36,548 nt of DNA, taken from a virus. The DNA lies in IMG/VR virus record IMGVR_UViG_3300028025_005791, positions 1 through 36,548 of that record. One strand, written 5' to 3'. Of this stretch, positions 8,097 through 14,902 are shown piece after piece. Made by a program: the position numbers and the translations under genes. Below the pieces are notes generated by a model. It was not told the DNA's origin and made no database searches. It saw nothing but the letters and a program-made list of their open reading frames with translations. Each line of letters starts with the position of its first letter. Position 1 is the stretch's first letter.

Positions 8097-9821
8097 ATGA
8101 GAAAATTAAAAGAGTTATTTAAGCTAGCTAAATTCTGGGTCAAGAGAAACGTCTTCAAGTCCTCGGCGATATCGCTTGTGGCCTTGGCGCTTCCCATCTT
8201 CATTTACGCAAGCGCGGCTGGCACTTATAAAGTCGCAGTCGTCGGCGATATGGGGACGGGCGGATCTCAGCAGATGGCCGTCGCGAAGACTCTCCAGGGC
8301 CAAGGACTGGATGAGGTCGCCTTCACGGGTGACCTCGTTTACGAGTACGGCCTAAAAAATGAAGATGACCCAAAGTTTCTCTCCCACTTTTACAACGTGT
8401 ACTCAACTCTAGGCATCCCACTTTCCCCGGCGCTTGGAAACCACGACTGGTTACAAGACGCGGGCGCGTGGCGCAAGATCCACAAGTCCGGGAAGTACAA
8501 GCACCTAAACTCTCCTGACCTGTACTGGGCAGATCTTCGCGGGCAGTTGTGCCAGATCTTCCTGGATACCGATCCGATCGTCAGGGGTTATGAGGACTAC
8601 GCCAACACTCAGGCCGCATGGATCAAGGCCAGGGTTTCGGAATGCCGCACTAATGGCGCATTGATGATTGTTGCTTATGGCCACCATCCCTACATGTCCA
8701 GCGGCGAGCACCGTAACGCCCAAGGCATGATGAAAGACTTCCTTGAGCAAAACATCCTGGGCGTTGTGGACATCTACTTTTCAGGACACGACCACAACCT
8801 AGAAGACCTTGGCCAGGTTGACGGTACACAATTGGTCGTCAGCGGGGCCGGCGGCAAGGGGCGTGACTTCGACGTAGACCCGCCCATCTTTGGCTCGACC
8901 GAGCCGGGCTATGTTGTGATGACCTACTCCAAAGGCGGGACTGCAGAGATAGTCTTTAAGGCGGTCAGGAAAGGCGTGGCCGTTGATATTCACACGGTCA
9001 AAGTCGTTGCGAGAAAAGTTGAAGTACGTCCGACCAAGCCTGAAGAACCTGCACCTATTCCAACTCCTGGCCCGGTAGAGCCGCCGGTCACATCGTATTG
9101 GAAGCCCGGCCCTGCGAAATCGTTCCAGATCCTTCACTACGGTGACATCAAGACGCTTAAGAAAAACCTTCGCAAGGTGGACATTGTCACCATGGAGCTC
9201 GAAGAGTTTTGGACTAATGAGAACGGGCCCCAAAACGGGAAAGAGGCCGTTGCTTACGCCCACTCTCTTGGTGCCAAAGTCGTGTGCTACACGTCAGTGG
9301 GATGGGCAGTCTATCAAGAGGACGCCGATCAGTTTCCACGGGATGCCATGGGTAAGGTGATGGAAGACTGGCCAGATGAGCGTTGGGGAGATCCTCGCAA
9401 GCCGTCCCTTAAGGCGTTCCTGGGCAAGAGGATGGAGGCCTGCAGATCCTTCGGAGCGGACGCCGTTGAGCTAGACAACATGGACACCGAGAGCAACAAG
9501 GAAGAGAACGGCATCAAGATCACCAAGCAGGAGAACATCGAGGCCATGATCGAGCTAGCACAGATGGCCCACGATAGAGGCCTGGCCATCATGCAGAAAA
9601 ACTCAGGCGAGATGGCCAAGGAATTGGAGCCGTTCTTTGACGGGATCTATATCGAGTCCTGCAATCACTATCGCTACAAGGAATGCGGAATGTACATGGA
9701 CGCGTACGGCGGAAAGGGCAAGCCAATCATTATGCTGGAGTATCCCAAAAACTTGAGCAAGTGCTACTCGGCCCCGGGCGTTGCATGCCAGTTGAAGCGT
9801 GGATATTTTAAAGAGCTATAA
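8097..9821 (+). CDS. Exported fusion of calcineurin-like phosphoesterase and GH114-type glycosidase
   Basis: A 574-residue two-domain protein. Residues 1-40 are a basic n-region and a hydrophobic stretch (AISLVALALPIFIYASA) that can act as signal peptide (cleavage after ASA) or anchor. Residues 44-300 carry the full calcineurin-like metallophosphoesterase set: GDMG at 50-53, GDL at 78-80, GNHD at 114-117, GHH at 195-197 and GHDH at 230-233. A proline-rich linker (about 311-340) leads into a TM1410/GH114-type barrel (about 342-550). That barrel has YTSVG, DAVELDNMD at 455-463 with candidate acidic catalytic residues, and FDGIYIES ending in E520/S521. GH114 enzymes cleave alpha-1,4-linked galactosamine polymers in exopolysaccharide. 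Activity on host envelope or capsule polymers is inferred. It starts 2 bases after the preceding stop and lies between fibre and small membrane-protein genes. Confidence 0.8.
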   Translation: MRKLKELFKLAKFWVKRNVFKSSAISLVALALPIFIYASAAGTYKVAVVGDMGTGGSQQMAVAKTLQGQGLDEVAFTGDLVYEYGLKNEDDPKFLSHFYNVYSTLGIPLSPALGNHDWLQDAGAWRKIHKSGKYKHLNSPDLYWADLRGQLCQIFLDTDPIVRGYEDYANTQAAWIKARVSECRTNGALMIVAYGHHPYMSSGEHRNAQGMMKDFLEQNILGVVDIYFSGHDHNLEDLGQVDGTQLVVSGAGGKGRDFDVDPPIFGSTEPGYVVMTYSKGGTAEIVFKAVRKGVAVDIHTVKVVARKVEVRPTKPEEPAPIPTPGPVEPPVTSYWKPGPAKSFQILHYGDIKTLKKNLRKVDIVTMELEEFWTNENGPQNGKEAVAYAHSLGAKVVCYTSVGWAVYQEDADQFPRDAMGKVMEDWPDERWGDPRKPSLKAFLGKRMEACRSFGADAVELDNMDTESNKEENGIKITKQENIEAMIELAQMAHDRGLAIMQKNSGEMAKELEPFFDGIYIESCNHYRYKECGMYMDAYGGKGKPIIMLEYPKNLSKCYSAPGVACQLKRGYFKEL

Positions 9822-9844
9822 CCTAAAGGGCCATGGAGGGCTTG

Positions 9845-10021
9845 ATGGGAGAAGTCGGATGCAAGGATGCCAGCTTTATTTTGGAGGCCGTCAAAACGGT
9901 CGGCTTCCCAATCGTCGCCTACCTCCTGCTCTTCGCAGACAAGTGGTACGCCGACAAGCGCCGATGGGACAGGATCTTAAAGGTCTTGGAGGATGGCGCG
10001 GTGACAAATAAGGAGCCTTAA
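9845..10021 (+). CDS. Small single-span membrane protein, holin candidate
   Basis: A 58-residue protein if started at ATG 9845, which has GGAGG at 9835-9839. An in-frame ATG at 9833 is the alternative (62 residues). It has one hydrophobic stretch (TVGFPIVAYLLLFA) followed by a highly charged cytosolic tail (DKWYADKRRWDRILKVLED). One-span proteins with a charged C-terminus resemble BhlA-type or class III holins, but I see no diagnostic motif. Its place after the fibre and glycosidase genes, ahead of another one-span protein, fits a lysis role only by context. Confidence 0.6.
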   Translation: MGEVGCKDASFILEAVKTVGFPIVAYLLLFADKWYADKRRWDRILKVLEDGAVTNKEP

Positions 10022-10022
10022 A

Positions 10023-10169
10023 ATGGAACACCTGGTTTTGTTACTTGCTTTGACGGTTGTCATATTCACGCACCGGATTTTCAGTGAGAAGCGTTTCGAT
10101 AAGCGGCTAGACAAGTGTGCAGGAAGGTCCAAGGAATGCCGTCTGGACTCAAGATCAAACAAGACCTAA
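10023..10169 (+). CDS. 48-residue single-span membrane protein
   Basis: Starts at ATG 10023, one base after the preceding stop, with a strong AAGGAG at 10011-10016. The product begins MEHLVLLLALTVVIFTHRIF, a hydrophobic N-terminal segment, and continues with a very basic tail (EKRFDKRLDKCAGRSKECR) containing two cysteines. It is too short for most gene callers. The RBS, tight spacing and composition argue that it is real. It could be a second lysis-associated membrane protein; function unknown. Confidence 0.55.
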   Translation: MEHLVLLLALTVVIFTHRIFSEKRFDKRLDKCAGRSKECRLDSRSNKT

Positions 10170-10207
10170 ACTTTGTACTCATTAATTTTTTGTCCAAGGA
10201 GGACATC

Positions 10208-10459
10208 ATGACCGATCTGAAAGAAGCATACGACGTCAAAAAACTAGTCGCTAAATTCGAGGCCGAAGGCATCCCCATGCTGGAGAAGGACTGCGAAAAG
10301 GCGACCAACATCGTCTTAGACTTCCTGGCAGATGCCGCCGCCGCAAGCGATGAGGGCGTGCTTGGTCAGATCGATGACTTCGTGGCCGGCTTTATCCCTA
10401 AGGCCAAGCTTCTCCTTGCTAAGGTCTTTGACTTCAACAAAGACGGCAAGGTCGGTTAA
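10208..10459 (+). CDS. Small helical protein with EF-hand-like C-terminus, unknown function
   Basis: An 83-residue protein; ATG 10208 is chosen because AAGGAGG lies at 10196-10202. Longer in-frame starts upstream would overlap the preceding gene without an RBS. The protein is acidic and helical (LKEAYDVKKLVAKFEAEG onward) and ends in FDFNKDGKVG. The D-x-N-x-D-G-K pattern is the first part of an EF-hand calcium loop, but the loop is incomplete because the protein stops. A strong terminator follows at 10493-10524, so this gene probably ends a transcription unit. Confidence 0.65.
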   Translation: MTDLKEAYDVKKLVAKFEAEGIPMLEKDCEKATNIVLDFLADAAAASDEGVLGQIDDFVAGFIPKAKLLLAKVFDFNKDGKVG

Positions 10460-10492
10460 TCCACTCAGGACCGGCGGGTCTGTCACGCACTG

Positions 10493-10524
10493 GGGCCGGG
10501 CGTGAGTCCGGCCCTTTTTATTTT
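10493..10524 (+). terminator. Rho-independent terminator
   Basis: Perfect 7-bp stem GGGCCGG (10493-10499) with CCGGCCC (10508-10514), an 8-base loop, then TTTTTATTTT. It separates the EF-hand-like gene from the lipoprotein gene, which begins only 13 bases later. Confidence 0.85.
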
Positions 10525-10537
10525 CAAGGAGCCAATC

Positions 10538-11317
10538 ATGACCAATCTTAAAAACTTTACTGCATCAATTCTCTTCTTCGCCTGCTTCTTATTCATGCTT
10601 TCACTGCAAGCATGCCAGTCAACAAGCGCGCCCACGTCGGCGGTACGGGACGAGATCTATCGCCACGACATGGTCGTAAAGATCGACGGCCAGACAATCC
10701 CAGGGGTGGGAATTGTAAACACGATGGGGGGCGAGGGAAAACCAAAGGACGTTTTCAAGATCCACGTCTATGCCCCTGGAGACCTAGACTATTTTAGCTT
10801 TAGCAATTGTCACCGGGATGAGCCTACTAAGGATGCCTTCGACAACGATGACATGGCCGTCAAGGAAACCAGAAGAGTGCTCGGGATATTCAAGCGCAAG
10901 ATCGTGAAGAAGAGAGAGATCGAATTCGAGTACCGACCAAACCGCTTGGAGAAGTCCGAGTGTCCACTCATATTCGAAGGCGGCAACAAGGGCGGAGTTA
11001 ACTCCTGGGCGTACGTGGATCTCAAAGAGCCTTGGCTCAAGCTTGCCGCCGAGCTCTTGTGCTCAGGCGACGTGCTCCCGTCCTACGGGTCATCAATCTG
11101 CCAGGCCAAGGTCGGAACTACCCAGGAAATTAAATTCCTGGAGAGCGTAAAAATATCACCTACCGAAAATTGCCCACTCGGAAGCCCGGGAGAAAAGGAA
11201 GGAGAAGTCTTCCAGTTCCCAGTGGCGAGTGGCCGCTGCATTTATTATTTCAAAGCAGCGAGTGGAAGTGTGCATCGTTTGACCATGATCGGTTACGATA
11301 AAGTAAATCTAAAGTAG
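10538..11317 (+). CDS. Putative lipoprotein, unknown function
   Basis: A 259-residue protein starting at ATG 10538 (AAGGAG at 10527-10532). The N-terminus has a hydrophobic signal (SILFFACFLFMLSLQAC) ending in a lipobox L-Q-A-C, so the mature protein should be lipid-anchored at Cys27 or nearby. The rest is mixed, with several cysteines (SNCHRDE, SECPLIF, LLCSGD, SSICQ, ENCPLG, SGRCIYY) that could form disulfides outside the cytoplasm. I recognise no named domain. Phage lipoproteins placed after a terminator are often lysogenic-conversion or superinfection-exclusion genes; here that is inference from the layout. Confidence 0.75.
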   Translation: MTNLKNFTASILFFACFLFMLSLQACQSTSAPTSAVRDEIYRHDMVVKIDGQTIPGVGIVNTMGGEGKPKDVFKIHVYAPGDLDYFSFSNCHRDEPTKDAFDNDDMAVKETRRVLGIFKRKIVKKREIEFEYRPNRLEKSECPLIFEGGNKGGVNSWAYVDLKEPWLKLAAELLCSGDVLPSYGSSICQAKVGTTQEIKFLESVKISPTENCPLGSPGEKEGEVFQFPVASGRCIYYFKAASGSVHRLTMIGYDKVNLK

Positions 11318-11325
11318 GAGGCCGC

Positions 11326-11565
11326 ATGGTCACTTCAATTCTGACAATGATCCTCGGATGGATCGGTAGCGAGGCCGCGATGAAACTAGCAATCCACTGG
11401 ATTGGGAAATACATCGCGAGCGACAAGGCCAGCGAAGAAGAGAGACAGGCATGGGCCGCATGGCTTAAGGCCGCGGAGTCTAGGCCAAGTGTCTCGACCG
11501 GGCTTAGGGCCTCCATGCAGGAGCAGCGTGCACGGCTCGGTATCCCCGACCCGACAATTCACTAG
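11326..11565 (+). CDS. Small protein with amphipathic/hydrophobic N-terminus
   Basis: A 79-residue protein with TAGGAGG just upstream of ATG 11326, 8 bases after the lipoprotein stop. Residues 1-31 (VTSILTMILGWIGSEAAM, then KLAIHWIGKYIAS) could form one or two short membrane or amphipathic helices. The remainder is charged and ends in RLGIPDPTIH. A membrane-active role is possible, but no family is recognised. Confidence 0.6.
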   Translation: MVTSILTMILGWIGSEAAMKLAIHWIGKYIASDKASEEERQAWAAWLKAAESRPSVSTGLRASMQEQRARLGIPDPTIH

Positions 11566-11594
11566 CATCTATCATCACGGCCAAGGAGGGCCCC

Positions 11595-12152
11595 ATGAGC
11601 AAGGTATCTGACGATGAAGCGGCGGCCATGATCGTGCGCCTTAGGGCGAGCCCTCACAAGAAGGGCGTTGATCCAAAGGACTGGGTGAGCGTTCGGCGAA
11701 ACCTCCTACCTATATGCTGCAGCTACCTAGACTTCGCTGCTGCGCGCGAGCTTCCTGTTCTTTGGACGCGCATCTTGTCTAAACGAATTAAGGGCGTGTC
11801 GGCGACAGATATTCACGCCGACGAAGACCTGAAGCGTGGCGCGGCGGATGCCTCGGTCGTCGGATGGACGACGGATGACGTGGATGATTGCTTGATCGAC
11901 ATCAACAAAGAGCACGCCGTCCTAAGGGGCGCATTCGCTCTCAGTGACAAGAAGCCTAGGGCGATCATCTTTGAGCACGCGGGAGACTGTCTGACAGTCC
12001 AGGAGGCGCACGATAAGGGCATTGTGGACTTCGATTCGCTCCCCGTTAGACCACTTGTCCAGGGCGGCGCATGCGGGATTCCCGATGACTCTTCTGACTT
12101 TACGCGCGAGAACGGTGCGGTAGCGCACTTGCACATGCAAGGTCGTCTTTGA
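11595..12152 (+). CDS. Hypothetical protein, last gene before the terminator
   Basis: A 185-residue protein with AAGGAGGG 5-12 bases before ATG 11595. It has a helical N-terminal half (DDEAAAMIVRLRASPHKKG; WVSVRRNLLPICCSYLDFA) and an acidic middle (WTTDDVDDCLIDIN). It carries no signal peptide and no recognised motif, and ends in a His-containing tail (VAHLHMQGRL). It is the last gene of the leftmost plus-strand block, 53 bases before a bidirectional terminator. Function unknown. Confidence 0.6.
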   Translation: MSKVSDDEAAAMIVRLRASPHKKGVDPKDWVSVRRNLLPICCSYLDFAAARELPVLWTRILSKRIKGVSATDIHADEDLKRGAADASVVGWTTDDVDDCLIDINKEHAVLRGAFALSDKKPRAIIFEHAGDCLTVQEAHDKGIVDFDSLPVRPLVQGGACGIPDDSSDFTRENGAVAHLHMQGRL

Positions 12153-12205
12153 CGTCGCGTAGGCCGATTAATTTTGTTGCTTGATTGAGATGCAGCCTTA
12201 AAAAT

Positions 12206-12249
12206 AAAAACCCCTCACCAAGGTCCGCCAAGACACGTGAGGGGTTTTT
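12206..12249. terminator. Bidirectional intrinsic terminator
   Basis: Perfect 13-bp inverted repeat AAAAACCCCTCAC (12206-12218) and GTGAGGGGTTTTT (12237-12249) with an 18-base loop. The A-tract and T-tract make it functional on both strands. It would end plus-strand transcription of the late block and also any minus-strand transcription coming through from the early operon. Confidence 0.9.
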
Positions 12250-12764
12250 CTGAACGAGTGCCGAGACGGGCACGAGAAACATTGTCGGCCGCCGAAACAT
12301 TTTTGTCAAGGCCAGACCAACGGTGCCCCTTCTAACCCTGTCTATCCACCTATTCAAGAAAAAAATTTCCATCTTGGCGGGGACGCGTATTGAAGTGCTT
12401 GCAAGCCCTCGAACACAGGGCCTCTGCGAGTTTTGGGACCGTGAAAAAGAGTCGCCATGCGGGGAGAGCCCGCATGCAGACCCAGGACATCGTGATTGAG
12501 CACGGTGAGATGGAGGCCAAGTCTCCACCGGAAGGCCCACAATACGCCCTAATATAGGGACGCCGAAACAGAAGCAAGGAAGCTTCATTCAAGCGTAAGC
12601 CGCTTTTGACCGGCACTGTCGCGAGGACGGGGAAGGTCTTTCAAAAATCATGGTGGGTCCAGGAGAGGATCTTTTTTGTCTTGAAAATGTAGGTTACATG
12701 TCATGCCTCGCGCGCGCCCCTGCGGGCGCTTGCGGCCACGGGGCAAGAGTACTTGCTCCCGTGG

Positions 12765-12815
12765 TTATTCGAGGTCGGACTAGATGGCGAAAAATCGAAT
12801 AGAAGTAGTCCACCT
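12765..12815 (+). other. Pseudoknot-type (crossing) base pairing inside the candidate RNA
   Basis: Two helices interleave. TATTCGA (12766-12772) can pair with TCGAATA (12795-12801), extended by a T-G pair at 12765/12802. AGGT plus GGACTA (12772-12775 and 12777-12782) can pair with TAGTCC plus ACCT (12806-12815), with C12776 bulged. The order A-B-A'-B' is that of an H-type pseudoknot. Because the two 5' strands abut with no spacer, both full helices may not form together. They could instead be alternative states. Confidence 0.5.
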
Positions 12816-12955
12816 GAGAGGGGATTAAATCCAATGGCTTAGGAGTCAAGTGGGCTAAGCCCATTCGAGAGGCCGTTTTTTAGCCCAGTGTTGATAGGGA
12901 CTTGGGTCATGTAATAGTCATAGGGGCGGTGGGGTTTTGGTATTAAAATAGGTAC

Positions 12956-13061
12956 AGAGAGCGGGTGAAGTGATGTCGCACTTTGGGGCCAGCGTGAGGG
13001 ATTAATCGTCCTGAGCAATGGGGCAAAATTCGAAATGACTTCAACCGCTCTCTAGCTTTTT
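12956..13061 (+). other. 3' closing domain of the candidate RNA with terminator-like end
   Basis: AGAGAGCGGGTGAAGT (12956-12971) pairs with ACTTCAACCGCTCTCT (13038-13053) at 15 of 16 positions, enclosing 66 bases. AGC and then TTTTT (13057-13061) follow. The right arm overlaps the last two bases of the convergent minus-strand gene's stop codon (TAG at 13052-13054). The enclosed part contains smaller pairings such as AGGG with TCCT around a TTAATCG loop. Confidence 0.5.
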
Positions 13062-13306
13062 AAATCAAAAAGAAAATCATCTAGAACATCTTTGGTGAAT
13101 TTACTCTGCGGCCTTGGTGCCCTTGGTTTCGCCGACCAAAATATCCCCTTGTGGACAAGCTTGCGCTTATTGGCCAGCGCCTCAAGGTCCTCGCGCTTAA
13201 GACTGTTTCCCCTGTAGTCGTTTAGGAGCCATAGCAAGTAGCCGGGTGGGACTTGGGATAATTTCATTCCCTTGTACTTGCCGAACGTGAGGACTGGGTC
13301 ATTCAC
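13052..13306 (-). CDS. DUF3820-type small protein
   Basis: An 84-residue protein; the start is the GTG at 13306, overlapping the upstream stop (GTGA) and preceded by AAGGAG. It carries the family signature FGKYKGMKLSQVPPGYLLWL at residues 7-26 followed by LND, which defines DUF3820, a small protein family frequent in phages and bacteria and often near exonuclease or recombination genes. Biochemical role is not established. It is the last gene of the minus-strand operon. Confidence 0.8.
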   Translation of the reverse strand: MNDPVLTFGKYKGMKLSQVPPGYLLWLLNDYRGNSLKREDLEALANKRKLVHKGIFWSAKPRAPRPQSKFTKDVLDDFLFDLKS

Positions 13307-13569
13307 TGGTCGTGCTCCTTGTGCGCTTGGCGGCCGTGCATGTATCCATCCTTGTAGGCGATCATGACCAAGTCCTTCGTTGCGGTTGGGAAGTCTGCCC
13401 ACTCCGCCCGGATGTACGCCTGCGCTTGCTTGTGAAGATCGATTGCAAGCTGTTCATCTTCCGTTCGTGCGACCTCGGAGATCTTGATCTCAAGTTTCCC
13501 GGTCTCGTAGCATCTCCAGCATCCGACGCCCTCACCTTTGCAGCATGGGCATGGCTCGACGATCAGCAT
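13303..13569 (-). CDS. Small zinc-finger protein (DnaJ-type CxxCxGxG)
   Basis: An 88-residue protein from ATG 13569, chosen because AAGGAGAG lies just upstream. An N-terminal zinc-binding cluster, CPCCKGEGVGCWRCYETG at residues 6-23, resembles half of the DnaJ central zinc finger. The C-terminal part is helical (DEQLAIDLHKQAQAYIRAEW) and ends in HGRQAHKEHDQ. Likely a nucleic-acid or protein-binding phage early protein; the partner is unknown. Overlaps the DUF3820 gene by 4 bases. Confidence 0.7.
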   Translation of the reverse strand: MLIVEPCPCCKGEGVGCWRCYETGKLEIKISEVARTEDEQLAIDLHKQAQAYIRAEWADFPTATKDLVMIAYKDGYMHGRQAHKEHDQ

Positions 13570-13679
13570 AGACTCTCCTTTCGGATAATGTTTATTGGCG
13601 TTTTTTTTAATAAGCAATGCGGGTTAATCATGAGGGTTGAGAGTGACCGTGCTAAGAACTCCCAAACCCCACTTGATCT

Positions 13680-13700
13680 CCCTTGGCGACTTCCCAAGGG
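13680..13700. repeat. Inverted repeat CCCTTGG / CCAAGGG
   Basis: CCCTTGG (13680-13686) and CCAAGGG (13694-13700) form a perfect 7-bp dyad with a 7-base centre, in the 163-base gap between the RecU-like gene and the zinc-finger gene. There is no T-run on either strand, so it is not an obvious terminator. It may be an operator or an RNA-processing hairpin. The rest of the gap has an A8 run on the minus strand and no gene that I can support. Confidence 0.4.
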
Positions 13701-13732
13701 CCATCAGAAACTAAGACAATAAAATTATTCGG

Positions 13733-14209
13733 TCAAGACAGCAGAGGTAGAAGATCCATCTGCATGCTAGTCCCAAGTGCAAGTCCGTCCTCGGGTCTTA
13801 ATCCCTCTCCAGGGCGAAGGGATGCAAGCTTGGACGCCGACAGGAACGCGACCAATCCGCTTGCTCTAAAGCAGATGAGATAACCGGCGCGATTGCCTAC
13901 ACGCTCAAGTGGCAGTAGCTCGCTGATCTGAATTTGGTTGATGGCGCTAAAGGCGAAAGTGTTACCAGCCGTGGTCTTGGCGTCGAAGTAGATGGACACG
14001 GTGCACGTTGGCGCACGCTTGGAGATGACAAAGTCGAAAGGGTTTTTCTGCGGAATAATTTTTACACCTGATCCCGAGCGAACGTGCCGGCCGCCTGGAG
14101 GCATGTGGACAACGGCGAAGCCAAAGAAGAGGGCCTGGTATTCTACTCTGCATTCAAACGCTTCGCCCTCGGCCCTGGCATTCCTTCCGCCAATCCTCGT
14201 CATGCGCAT
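13733..14209 (-). CDS. RecU-like Holliday junction resolvase
   Basis: A 158-residue protein. It has G-x-x-A-E-G-E-A-F-E-C-R near residues 11-20, FDFVISKRAP near residues 58-67, FDAKTT (catalytic D-x-K) at about 74-79, and the conserved helix INQIQISELLPLE shortly after. This arrangement (E ... D-F ... D-A-K-T-T ... H/N-Q-I-Q) is that of RecU-type nucleases of the PD-(D/E)XK superfamily, which resolve recombination intermediates. The start codon is not well supported by an RBS; an internal ATG at codon 3 is possible. It is part of the recombination module with the ATPase and exonuclease genes upstream. Confidence 0.7.
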   Translation of the reverse strand: MRMTRIGGRNARAEGEAFECRVEYQALFFGFAVVHMPPGGRHVRSGSGVKIIPQKNPFDFVISKRAPTCTVSIYFDAKTTAGNTFAFSAINQIQISELLPLERVGNRAGYLICFRASGLVAFLSASKLASLRPGEGLRPEDGLALGTSMQMDLLPLLS

Positions 14210-14309
14210 CCCTGTGTTGATTGTGAGCGACCATAGGAATTAAAAAATAGTTGAGACAGATTTTTAAGTGACTTCAAAGAGAAGCTTCCCATGGCCGCTT
14301 GAAATTATC

Positions 14310-14654
14310 CTAGGACAAGTGGCATTTCCTGGCAACGTGTTGAATGGTTACCGGCTGCTCTAAAGAGCCAAACGCTTGCAGTCTATCCTCTCCTCGCTCA
14401 CTTATCATGTCGTCGATAACCTTGTGCTTGAATGGGCATAGCTTGCCTTCTCCAAATGCTGCACCTCCTTTGAGATGCCGAAGGTCCCGAACTGATACGC
14501 TTATGCTGACAAGATCCGCGCTCTCTTCGCTAGCTGTTACGACCATCTCTAGGCCAATCAGGTGAAGCAGTTGTCGGTTAATCTCCTGGAGCGCGCCCAT
14601 GTTGACGAATTCTTGTAGGGGTAACAGTTTGATAGGGGTAGTGCGCTCGATCAT
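14310..14654 (-). CDS. Conserved phage early protein, function unknown
   Basis: A 114-residue protein from ATG 14654 (AAGGAGAA upstream; ATGA overlap with the preceding gene). It includes FVNMGALQEINRQLLHLIGL at about residues 16-35, a motif I associate with a family of uncharacterised phage proteins with an L-Q-E-x-N-R-x-x-x-H-x-x-G-L core. The rest is mixed alpha/beta. No catalytic residues can be assigned. Confidence 0.65.
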   Translation of the reverse strand: MIERTTPIKLLPLQEFVNMGALQEINRQLLHLIGLEMVVTASEESADLVSISVSVRDLRHLKGGAAFGEGKLCPFKHKVIDDMISERGEDRLQAFGSLEQPVTIQHVARKCHLS

Positions 14655-14902
14655 GATCTTCTCCTTATTGTGAAGCCGCCCGGTGCATACCACTGGGCCC
14701 CGCATCCGTATCCTCGACAGCGCATGGCGTCCCCTGACTTCCAGGGCCCTTGTGCTAGATCCGAGTGGAACATGCCGACATTCGGTCGCTGTTTCAAAAA
14801 TGCTTTTTTAATAAAGACCGCGATCATCTCGCTGCACTTGGCGCACACTAGCGCGTCCCCTGGATTGGCCCAGGCGTCGCTATCCCTCTCAACGTCTCGC
14901 AT
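14651..14902 (-). CDS. Small zinc-ribbon protein
   Basis: An 83-residue protein with two cysteine pairs, C-A-K-C (about residues 20-23) and C-R-G-Y-G-C (about 62-67), separated by a helical, basic stretch. The spacing suggests a zinc ribbon. The start lies inside the 3' end of the upstream gene (14-base overlap) and the stop overlaps the next start (ATGA), so it is embedded in the operon. Function unknown. Confidence 0.6.
   Translation of the reverse strand: MRDVERDSDAWANPGDALVCAKCSEMIAVFIKKAFLKQRPNVGMFHSDLAQGPWKSGDAMRCRGYGCGAQWYAPGGFTIRRRS

Larger units (their letters stand above)
12250..13061 (+). ncRNA. Candidate large structured non-coding RNA, about 0.8 kb
   Basis: No reading frame here has an RBS or recognisable product, but pairing is unusually dense. 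Hairpins: 12258-12273 (GTGCC/GGCAC), 12284-12317 (GTCGGCC/GGCC-a-GAC), 12405-12421 (GCCCT/AGGGC), 12456-12476 (CATGCGGG/CCCGCATG), 12511-12527 (TGGAG/CTCCA), 12571-12586 (GAAGC/GCTTC), a GCGCCC/GGGCGC hairpin near 12714-12729, and a 12-bp arm CCACGGGGCAAG/CTTGCtCCCGTGG near 12736-12764. Long-range pairs: GCGTATTG (12385-12392) with CAATACGC (12540-12547), and TGGGCTAA (12851-12858) with TTAGCCCA (12880-12887). A 16-position stem, 12956-12971 with 13038-13053, has one mismatch and is followed by T5 at 13057-13061. A-rich loops, G-T pairs and the T-tract favour the plus strand, though no plus promoter was found. Size and phage context recall GOLLD/ROOL-type ornate RNAs; class membership is inference. 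Confidence 0.5.

Noticed and set aside
12100-12616. Minus-strand frames of 162, 88 and 62 codons in the gene-poor region
   Set aside because: They cross the bidirectional terminator or cover only the 5' hairpin-rich part, lack RBS, and contain no family motif. The structured-RNA reading explains the region better.
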